From Cryptomeria japonica (Eukaryota; Streptophyta; Pinopsida; Cupressales; Cupressaceae), in assembly GCF_030272615.1 (NCBI RefSeq), contig NW_026729195.1, positions 25,001 to 45,000 of the forward strand: a stretch of DNA of 20,000 nucleotides, in the 5' to 3' direction. Shown here one piece after another: positions 9,117-15,576 of this stretch (position 1 is its first letter; every line of letters begins with the position of its first letter). The translations under genes and the position numbers were made by a program. The notes under the pieces were generated by a model. It had not been told where the DNA came from. It did not search any database and saw only the letters and a list, made by a program, of their open reading frames with translations.

Positions 9117-10815
9117 ATGCCGACCCACCCGGGCTTCCACCTAGCACACCTTGGCACCCACCCACCCTCGCACCCAACCTCGCACCCAACTTAGCACCTT
9201 TGAACCCACATTGGCACTCACCCTGACCCTGGCACCTTGGAACCCACATTGGCACTCACCTTGACCCTGGCACCCACCTTTGCACTCACCTTGGGACCCA
9301 CCCTGGCTCCCACCTCGGCACCCACCCAGACACCCACCTTGGTTCCTTGGCACCCACCTTGGATCCTTGGCACCCACCCCGACACCCACCTTGGCACGCA
9401 ACTTGGCTACTTGCCACCCACCTTGGCTCCTTGACGCCCACCCCGACAACCACCCCGTGACCTACCCTGGCTAGGGTTGGTGCACACCCACCCTGGTGCC
9501 CACCTTGGCACCCACCCCATGACCCACCTTGGCACGCACCTTAGTACCCACCCTGTTACCCACCCTAGGACCCACCCCGTGACCCACCTTGGCCAGGGTG
9601 GGTGCACCCACCCTGGTGCCCACCTTGGCACCCACCCATCCTAGCACCCAGCCTGTGACCGGGCTTGGAACCCAACCTTGCACCCGTCTTGGCCAGTGTG
9701 GGTGCGCACCCATCCTGGCACCCACGTTGTGACACACCCTTTAACCCACGCACCCTAGCAGCCACGTTGGCACCCACCTTGGAACACAACCTAGCAACTT
9801 GGCACCCACCCCGTGACCCACCTTGGCATCCACCATAGCAGTCGCCCACTTGGCACCCACCTTGGAACCCAAGTTGGCACCCACCTCGGCACCCACCTTG
9901 ACACTTGTGGACCCACCTTGCCACTCACCCTAGCATCGACCCATCCTAGCACCCACCCTGGCACCTTTGCACCCTAGCACTCACCCATCCTAGCACCTAA
10001 CCTGTGACCCACCTTGACACTCACCCTCGCACCCACCTTGGAACCCAACCTAGCACCCACCCACCCTGACACCAACCCTAGCACCTACCCACCCTTGCAC
10101 CCACCCTGTGACCCATCTTGGCACCCACCCATCCTACCACTCAACCTATCACCCACCTTCTCACCCACCTTGGCATCCACCTTAGCACCCACCCACACTG
10201 GCACCTTGGCACCCACCTCGGGCAAGGTGGGTGCACACCCACCCTGACACCCAATTTAGAACCAACCGAGCATGTTACCCACCTTGGCACCCACATTGCA
10301 GCCCACCCTAGTACCCACCCTATGACCCACATTGGCATCCACACCCTAGCACCCAGGCACCTCGACACCCGCCTTGACACGCACCCTAGCACTAAACCTG
10401 TGACCCACCTTGGAACTCACCCTAGAACCCACCCACCCTGTGAACCACCTTGGCATCCACCTTAGCACCCACCCACCTTGGCACCCACTCTAGCACTCAC
10501 CCATCCTAACACCCAACTTGTTACCCACCTTGGCACCCGCCCTCGCGTCCACCTTGAAACCCACCCTAGCACCCACCCACGCAGGAGCCCACCTTGGCAC
10601 CCAACCTAACACCCACGCATCCTGGCACCCAACTTGTGACCCACCTTGGAACCCACCCTAGTACCCACCTTTGAACCCACTATATCACCAACCCACCTTG
10701 GCACCCACCCTATGACCCTCTTTGGAATCCACCCTAGCACGCACCCACCCTGGCACCCACCATGGAGCGCACCCTAGCACCCACCCACCTCGGCACGCAC
10801 CTCAACACCCACCTT
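9117..10815. repeat. CACCC minisatellite, long copy
   Basis: About 1.7 kb of imperfect units built from CACCCACCTTGG, GGCACCCACC, CACCCTAGCACCC and TGTGACCCACC. The first 489 bp match 3082-3570; the remainder (9606-10815) is present only here. C is heavily biased to the plus strand, so the minus strand carries many GGGTG runs that could stack as G-quadruplexes. Open frames rich in Thr-His-Pro come from the repeat and are not genes. Confidence 0.9.
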
Positions 10816-11060
10816 GGTGTGCGCACTGCGCCAACCTCTCAAAGACCCTATGTGGTGCGCTCCAAAGTGTACACCTTTGGTGCGCTCCAAGGTGCGCACC
10901 TTTGGTGCACACCGAGGTGCACACCAAAGTGTGCACCGAGGTGAGCACCAAAGTGCACTCCAAGGTGCACACCAAGGCGTGCACCTTTGGTGCGGTCAAT
11001 GCAAACGAATTCGGAAGTTGGGGTCGATGTCCTAATCGCTGCTGCAGACTACACGTATGA
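10816..11060. repeat. Promoter-less partial unit and GTGCAC repeats
   Basis: The CACCC array gives way to GCGCCAACCTCTCAAAGACCC, the tail normally found about 60 bp downstream of the Pol I promoter motif; the promoter half of this unit is missing. Then follow repeats of ACCTTTGGTGCGC and GTGCACACC. The stretch ends with GAAGTTGGGGTCGATGTCCT, the promoter-upstream element of the first complete unit. Confidence 0.7.
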
Positions 11061-11096
11061 GAATCGGACAAATAGCTTTATATAGGGGAGGTGTTG
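11061..11096 (+). promoter_or_regulatory. Putative Pol I spacer promoter 1 (type I)
   Basis: GGACAAATAGCT is followed by an extra T, then TATATAGGGG (11079-11088) and AGGTGTTG. The extra T is unique to this copy. The match to the plant Pol I core motif is exact; activity is inferred. Confidence 0.7.
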
Positions 11097-11218
11097 CGTT
11101 TGATGGGTCGACTCCCCTGGTTGTGTGCACTGCACCAACTTCAAAGACCCTGTCTTGTTTAAGAAGTCAAAAGTTGGGGTGGATGTCCTAATCATTGCTG
11201 CAGTCTACGCATGTATGA

Positions 11219-11253
11219 GAATCAGACAAATAGCTTATATAGGGGAGGTGTTG
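11219..11253 (+). promoter_or_regulatory. Putative Pol I spacer promoter 2 (type I)
   Basis: TATATAGGGG at 11236-11245, preceded by CAGACAAATAGCT and followed by AGGTGTTG. GACTCCCC follows about 25 bases later. Confidence 0.7.
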
Positions 11254-11438
11254 CATTCGGTGGGTTGACTCCCCTGGTTGTGCGCACTGCGCCAACCTCA
11301 AAGACCCCGCATAGCAGAAGAAGTCGGAAGTCGGATTTTGGTGAGCACCAAGGCGTGCACCTTTGGTGCGGTCAACGCAGACGAATTCAGAAGTTGGGGT
11401 GGATGTCCTAATCGTTGTTGCAGGCTACACATGTATGA

Positions 11439-11473
11439 GAATCAGACAAATAGCTTATATAGGGGAGGTGTTG
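11439..11473 (+). promoter_or_regulatory. Putative Pol I spacer promoter 3 (type I)
   Basis: TATATAGGGG at 11456-11465. It lies 220 bp after promoter 2 because of the 63-bp insert. Its opposite arm reads CTCCCT, leaving one wobble pair. Confidence 0.7.
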
Positions 11474-11595
11474 GGTTTGATGGGTCAACTCCCTTGGTTG
11501 TGCGCATTACGCCAACCTCAAAGACCTTGTTTTCGTTAAGAAGTCAAAAGTTGGGGTCAATGTCCTAATGGCTCCTGTAGGCTACACATGTATGA

Positions 11596-11630
11596 GAATC
11601 GGACAAATAGCTTATATAGGGGAGGTGTTG
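11596..11630 (+). promoter_or_regulatory. Putative Pol I spacer promoter 4 (type I)
   Basis: TATATAGGGG at 11613-11622 in the standard context, with AGTTGGGGTCAATGTCCTAA about 65 bp upstream. Confidence 0.7.
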
Positions 11631-11752
11631 GGTTTGATGGGTCGACTCCCCTGGTTGTGCGCATTACGTCAACCTCAAAGACCTTGTTTTCGTTAAGAAG
11701 TCAAAAGTTGGGGTCGATGTCCTAATTGCTCCTGTAGACTACACATGTATGA

Positions 11753-11787
11753 GAATCAGACAAATAGCTTATATAGGGGAGGTGTTG
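11753..11787 (+). promoter_or_regulatory. Putative Pol I spacer promoter 5 (type I)
   Basis: TATATAGGGG at 11770-11779, exactly 157 bp after promoter 4; standard flanks. Confidence 0.7.
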
Positions 11788-11909
11788 GGTTTGATGGGTT
11801 GACTCCCCTAGTTGTTCGCATTACACCAACCTCAAAGACCTTGTTTTCGTTTAGAAGCCGAAAGTTGGGGTCGATGTCCTAATTGCTCCTGCAGGCTACG
11901 CATGTATGA

Positions 11910-11944
11910 GAATCAGACAAATAGCTTATATAGGGGAGGTGTTG
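11910..11944 (+). promoter_or_regulatory. Putative Pol I spacer promoter 6 (type I)
   Basis: TATATAGGGG at 11927-11936, the last type I copy. Downstream, AAAGACCCTGCATTGCGGATG leads out of the array. Confidence 0.7.
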
Positions 11945-12067
11945 GGTTTGATGGGTCGACTCCCCTGGTTGTGCGCATTGCGCCAACCTCAAAGACCCTG
12001 CATTGCGGATGAAGTCGAAAGTCAGAGTTTGGTGTGCTACAAGGTGTGGTCGAAGGTGCTCACCTAG

Positions 12068-12695
12068 GTGTGCACCTTTGGAGCGCAGGAAAAGTGCCCT
12101 CCAAAAGTGCGCACCTTTGGAGTGCACAAAAGTGCCCTCCAAAAGTGCGCACCTTTGGAGCGCACAAAAGTGCCCTCCAAAAAGTGCCCTCCAAAAGTGC
12201 GCACCTTTGGAGCGCACAAAAGTGCCCTCCAAAAAGTGCCCTCCAAAAGTGCGCACCTTTGGAGTGCAGAAAAGTGCCCTCCAAAAAGTGCCCTCCAAAA
12301 GTGTGCACCTTTGGAGTGCACAAAAGTGCCCTCCAAAAGTGCGCACCTTTGGAGCGCAGAAAAGTGCCCTCCAAAAAGTGCCCTCCAAAAGTGCGCACCT
12401 TTGGAGCGCAGAAAAGTGCCCTCCAAAAAGTGCCCTCCAAAAGTGCGCACCTTTGGAGCGCAGAAAAGTGCCCTCCAAAAAGTGCCCTCCAAAAGTGCGC
12501 ACCTTTGGAGCGCAGAAAAGTGCCCTCCAAAAAGTGCCCTCCAAAAGTGCGCACCTTTGGAGCGCACAAAAGTGCCCTCCAAAAAGTGCCCTCCAAAAGT
12601 GCGCACCTTTGGAGCGCACAAAAGTGCCCTCCAAAAGTGCGCACCTTTGGAGCGCACAAAAGTGCCCTCCAAAAGTGCGCACTTTTGGTGCGCAC
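12068..12695. repeat. 38/52-bp palindromic minisatellite
   Basis: The core GCACCTTTGGAG begins at 12072, 12111, 12149, 12201, 12253, 12305, 12343, 12395, 12447, 12499, 12551, 12603 and 12641, with a degenerate last copy at 12679. Steps are 38 or 52 bp (once 39); the difference is one extra 14-bp piece, AAAAAGTGCCCTCC. Around most cores lies a 24-bp palindrome, CTCCAAA-A-GTGCGCAC-C-TTTGGAG, with one mismatched pair. It separates type I from type II promoters. Open frames here are by-products of the repeat. Confidence 0.92.
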
Positions 12696-12778
12696 CAAGG
12701 CGCTGGTTCGGTCGTTGCAGGCGAGTTCGGAAGTTGGGGTCGATGTCCTGAGCGGAGGTGCAAACTACACAGGTGTCG

Positions 12779-12813
12779 GAATCGGACAAATAGCTTATAT
12801 AGGGGAGGTGTAT
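12779..12813 (+). promoter_or_regulatory. Putative Pol I spacer promoter 7 (type II)
   Basis: TATATAGGGG at 12796-12805, after GGACAAATAGCT and before AGGTGTATG. It is the first copy after the palindromic minisatellite. Confidence 0.7.
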
Positions 12814-13089
12814 GCTTCGATGGGTCGACTCCCCAGGTTGAGCGCACCGCGCCAACCTCAAAGACCCTACGGTATGGATGAAGTCGGAAGTTGGGTCCGA
12901 TGACCGATTCGATTAGTAGGTATGCTCATGAGGTCGGAATTTGGGTCCGATGACCTGCCATGTGCAGGAAGGCGAATGTTGGCACTGTGCGTTGCAAGGT
13001 GCACACCAAGGTGCTGGTGCGGTCTTTTTAGTCGAGTTCGGAAGTTGGGGTCGATGTCCTGATCGGAGGTGCAAGCTACACAGGTGTGG

Positions 13090-13124
13090 GAATCGGACAA
13101 ATAGCTTATATAGGGGAGGTGTAT
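13090..13124 (+). promoter_or_regulatory. Putative Pol I spacer promoter 8 (type II)
   Basis: TATATAGGGG at 13107-13116, 311 bp after promoter 7; flanks almost identical to its neighbours. Confidence 0.7.
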
Positions 13125-13400
13125 GCTTCGTTGGGTCGACTCCCCGGGTTGAGCGCACCGCGCCAACCTCAAAGACCCTACGGTATGGATGAAGTCGGAA
13201 GTTGGGTCCGATGACCGATTCGATATGTAGGCATACTCGCGAGGTCGGAATTTGGGTCCGATGACCTGCCATGTGCAGGAAGGCGAATGTTGGCACTGTG
13301 CGTTGCAAGGTGCGCACCAAGGCGCTGGTTCGGTCGTTGCAGGCGAGTTCGGAAGTTGGGGTCGATGTCCTGATCGGAGGTGCAAACTACACAGGTGTGG

Positions 13401-13435
13401 GAATCGGACAAATAGCTTATATAGGGGAGGTGTAT
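13401..13435 (+). promoter_or_regulatory. Putative Pol I spacer promoter 9 (type II)
   Basis: TATATAGGGG at 13418-13427, 311 bp after promoter 8. Confidence 0.7.
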
Positions 13436-13711
13436 GCTTCGTTGGGTCGACTCCCCGGGTTGAGCGCACCGCGCCAACCTCAAAGACCCTACGGTATGGA
13501 TGAAGTCGGAAGTTGTGTCCGATGACCGATTCGATATGTAGGCATACTCGCGAGGTCGGAATTTGGGTCCGATGACCTGCCATGTGCAGGAAGGCGAATG
13601 TTGGGACTGTGCGTCGCAAGGTGCGCACCAAGGCGCTGGTGCCGTCGTTGCAGTCGAGTTCGGAAGTTGGGGTCGATGTCCTGGTCAGAGGTGCAAACTA
13701 CACAGGTGTGG

Positions 13712-13746
13712 GAATCGGACAAATAGCTTATATAGGGGAGGTGTAT
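13712..13746 (+). promoter_or_regulatory. Putative Pol I spacer promoter 10 (type II)
   Basis: TATATAGGGG at 13729-13738, the last type II copy. Its tail runs into the 50/56-bp array. Confidence 0.7.
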
Positions 13747-13870
13747 GCTTCGATGGGTCGACTCCCCGGGTTGAGCGCACCGCGCCAACCTCAAAGACCC
13801 TACAGTATGGATGAAGTCGGAAGTTGGGTCCGATGACCGATTCGATACGTAGGCATATTGGCGAGGTCTG

Positions 13871-14140
13871 AATTTGTGTCCGATGACCTGCCATGCGCAG
13901 GAAGGCGGAATTTGGGTCCGATGACCGAGTTGATGGCGTGCCATGCGCAGAAAGGCGGAATTTGGGTCCGATGACCGAGTTGATGTTGATGGCCCGCCAT
14001 GCACAGGAAGGCGGAATTTGGGTCCGATGACCGATTTGAAGGCGTGCCATGCGCAGAAAGGCGGAGTTTGGGTCCGATGACCGAGTTGATATTGATGGCC
14101 CGCCATGCGCAGGAAGGCGGAATTTGGGTCCGATGACCTG
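13871..14140. repeat. 50/56-bp array of a promoter-upstream element
   Basis: GGCGGAATTTGGGTCCGATG, or a close variant, starts at 13904, 13954, 14010, 14060 and 14116, with a diverged copy just before. Steps alternate 50, 56, 50 and 56 bp, so the true unit is a 106-bp dimer whose halves differ by six bases (TTGATG or ATTGATG region). Every copy holds the small inverted repeat GGTC-CGAT-GACC. The same element occurs singly upstream of type II and III promoters. The array sits directly upstream of the type III promoters, so an enhancer-like role is possible but not shown. Confidence 0.85.
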
Positions 14141-14256
14141 ACATACGCATGGAGTCCGACTCGGGGGCCGATGTTCGATTCGATGACTTGCATTGTGGGT
14201 AAAGTCGGAAGTTGTGGTCTTTGACCCGATTCGATGACCAGACTTCGGCTGCTTGA

Positions 14257-14291
14257 GAATCGGACAAATAACTTATATAGGGGAGGTAGTG
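14257..14291 (+). promoter_or_regulatory. Putative Pol I promoter 11 (type III)
   Basis: TATATAGGGG at 14274-14283, with AACTTATATA (A for G) upstream as in all type III copies. GGGGAGG (14280-14286) faces CCTCCCC (14303-14309). Confidence 0.7.
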
Positions 14292-14407
14292 TTCTCGAGC
14301 ATCCTCCCCCCGTGCCCGTTTATGTCGATTGATGCTGGTGCTCGACTGGTTGGAGCGCTCGGATGCAAAAATCTTGCACCAGGATTTATCGATTGTGATG
14401 GACACGG
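14280..14407 (+). other. Tandem stem-loops H1+H2 after promoter 11
   Basis: H1 pairs 14280-14286 with 14303-14309. H2 starts at the next base: 14310-14341 faces 14376-14407 without gaps. By hand count 26 of 32 positions pair (22 Watson-Crick, 4 G-U) around a 34-base loop. This is the most decayed of the three H2 copies. Confidence 0.6.
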
Positions 14408-14697
14408 CAAGTCTCCTGATTGCTATGCAGGAGCTCATCGTGAATCTCTATGCGGCCTTGGTATGGACTCGACCTGCGGAATGGTTCGGCAATGGTAGTC
14501 GCTCCAACACGTCCTTGCAATGGCCACAGAGGTGATTCGACTAGAGCTCCAGTCTAGCTTTTGGGTTGCTTGGCGGACTGGTATAGCCGCGATCGAGTTC
14601 CGGCCATGAACGTTTTAGATAGCTCTTGGGCTTTCTGGGACGGAAGTCGGAAGTTTGGGCTCTTGTCCGATTTGATGACCATTCTTCGGATGTGTGA

Positions 14698-14732
14698 GAA
14701 TCGGACAAATAACTTATATAGGGGACTGTGTT
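14698..14732 (+). promoter_or_regulatory. Putative Pol I promoter 12 (type III, diverged initiator)
   Basis: TATATAGGGG at 14715-14724, followed by ACTGTG instead of AGGTG. The change is matched on the other H1 arm (CGCAGCCCCC at 14739-14748). Confidence 0.68.
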
Positions 14733-14848
14733 GTCTCACGCAGCCCCCTCCGTGCCCCTCTATCTCGACCGATGTTGGTGCTTGAAAGGGTTGGGATCGC
14801 TCGGATTTATAAACGTGCACCACCATTTGTCGAGTGTGAGGGACGCGG
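14721..14848 (+). other. Tandem stem-loops H1+H2 after promoter 12
   Basis: H1 pairs GGGGACTGTG (14721-14730) with CGCAGCCCCC (14739-14748), nine of ten positions including one G-U. H2 pairs 14750-14781 with 14817-14848 without gaps, 26 of 32 positions (24 Watson-Crick, 2 G-U), around a 35-base loop. Confidence 0.65.
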
Positions 14849-15187
14849 CAGGTCTCCTAAATGCTATACGGGCGCTCTCTGAGAATCTCTATCCGGCCTC
14901 GACACAGACTAGTCTTGCTGAATGGTTTGGCACTGGTAGTCGATCCAACACGTCGTTGTTGTGGCCGCCTAGGCGATTCGATTCGAGCCCCCGTCTAGCT
15001 TTTGGGTTGCTTGGCGGATTTTGCCCTATCCGCAAGTGAGCTCGGTCCCTAAACGTTCGAGAAACCCGATTGCTATGCGCCGACTCTCTTTCTTGCGAGC
15101 CTCCATCTAGCTTTTGGGTCTCTACGGAACGGAAGTCGGAATCTGGGACCGTTGTTTGATTCGACGAGGCAGACTACGGTTGTGCGA

Positions 15188-15222
15188 GAATCGGACAAAT
15201 AACTTATATAGGGGAGGTGTTG
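15188..15222 (+). promoter_or_regulatory. Putative Pol I promoter 13 (type III), candidate 35S gene promoter
   Basis: TATATAGGGG at 15205-15214, with GGACAAATAACT before and AGGTGTTG after. It is the last Pol I core motif on the plus strand in the window. Everything downstream to 20000 is promoter-free 188-bp repeat, as would be expected for a long 5' external transcribed spacer. The alternative is that it is another spacer promoter and the gene promoter lies further right. Confidence 0.7.
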
Positions 15223-15333
15223 ACTGGAGCATTCTCCCCCGTGCCCCTCTAACTCGACCAATGCTGGCGCTCGAACGGTGGTAGCGCTCGGATTTTCGTT
15301 GAGCGCCAGCATTGGTCGATTTAGAGGGGCATG
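15211..15333 (+). other. Tandem stem-loops H1+H2 after promoter 13, near-perfect H2
   Basis: H1 pairs GGGGAG (15211-15216) with CTCCCC (15234-15239). H2 begins at the next base: 15240-15272 faces 15301-15333, with 31 Watson-Crick pairs, one G-U and one mismatch in 33. Three more pairs (15274-15276 with 15298-15300) follow after one bulged G. The loop is 21 bases. An RNA started at this promoter would carry this fold at its very 5' end. Confidence 0.85.
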
Positions 15334-15576
15334 CGAGATTCCCGAATGCTATGCGAGGGCTCTAACGGAAATGTCTATTGGTTTCGGTATGGATGCAATT
15401 GCGAGTGGTTCGGCAAAGGTAGTCGTTCCGATGCGTCCATGTCGTGGCCAAATCGATAATTCGATTTGAGCCCTCGTATAGCATTTGGGTCTCTCGATGT
15501 GATTCCGCATTCCAGTCCCTTTGGGCACTGCTTGAGCCGCATCCCAGGGGGTTCCCTTCCCAATAATCTGCCTCGC

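Larger units (their letters stand above)
6276..9605. repeat. Long direct repeat, copy 2 (5S-bearing IGS block)
   Basis: The second copy of the 3.33-kb block, with the same order of parts. It ends at 9605 inside GGCCAGGGTGGGTGC. Here the CACCC minisatellite simply continues, whereas copy 1 jumps into T-rich modules. The left boundary lies just before GGGGTTGCGCGCCCTGG. The few differences include one that breaks the main 5S terminator (8229). Confidence 0.95.
11061..12010 (+). repeat. Type I spacer-promoter array (157-bp units)
   Basis: Six promoter units with TATATAGGGG at 11079, 11236, 11456, 11613, 11770 and 11927. Spacing is 157 bp except for one 220-bp unit, which holds a 63-bp insert containing GTGAGCACCAAGGCGTGCAC. 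Each unit runs: upstream element (AGTTGGGGTCGATGTCCTAA), AGACAAATAGCT, promoter, GACTCCCCTGG, then CGCCAACCTCAAAGACC. Such spacer promoters are a known feature of plant rDNA spacers. The exact 157-bp period implies homogenisation. Confidence 0.85.
12696..13870 (+). repeat. Type II spacer-promoter array (311-bp units)
   Basis: Four promoters at exactly 311-bp steps (12796, 13107, 13418 and 13729). Each unit holds the promoter, CTCCCCGGGTTGAGCGCACC, CAACCTCAAAGACCCTA, two copies of a GTCGGAA-TTGGGTCCGATGACC element, CCATGTGCAGGAAGGCG, AAGGTGCGCACCAAGGCGCT, and the upstream element GAAGTTGGGGTCGATGTCCT before the next promoter. No gene is seen. Confidence 0.87.
14141..15576 (+). repeat. Type III promoter units (three, 441-490 bp)
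   Basis: Three long, more diverged promoter units with TATATAGGGG at 14274, 14715 and 15205. After each promoter come two stacked stem-loops. A segment related to the 188-bp repeat follows, with ATTGCTATGC-like start, TCGGCAATGGTAGTCG, and GTCTAGCTTTTGGGTTGCTT. A GTCGGAA-TTGGG upstream element precedes the next promoter. The third unit is the last promoter in the window and the nearest to the expected 18S, so it is the best candidate here for the gene promoter, though that promoter could also lie beyond base 20000. Confidence 0.8.

Noticed and set aside
9117-10815. Telomere-like or interstitial telomeric repeat
   Set aside because: ACCCTAGCACCC phrases recall CCCTAAA, but no CCCTAAA or CCCTAA tandem run is present.
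12003-12903. Open frames of 200-320 codons over the 38/52-bp minisatellite
   Set aside because: They are open on both strands and consist only of the translated repeat; nothing resembles a known protein.
15240-15333. microRNA precursor
   Set aside because: The stem is long and near-perfect, but it belongs to a repeated promoter unit of rDNA. Nothing shows a defined mature product.
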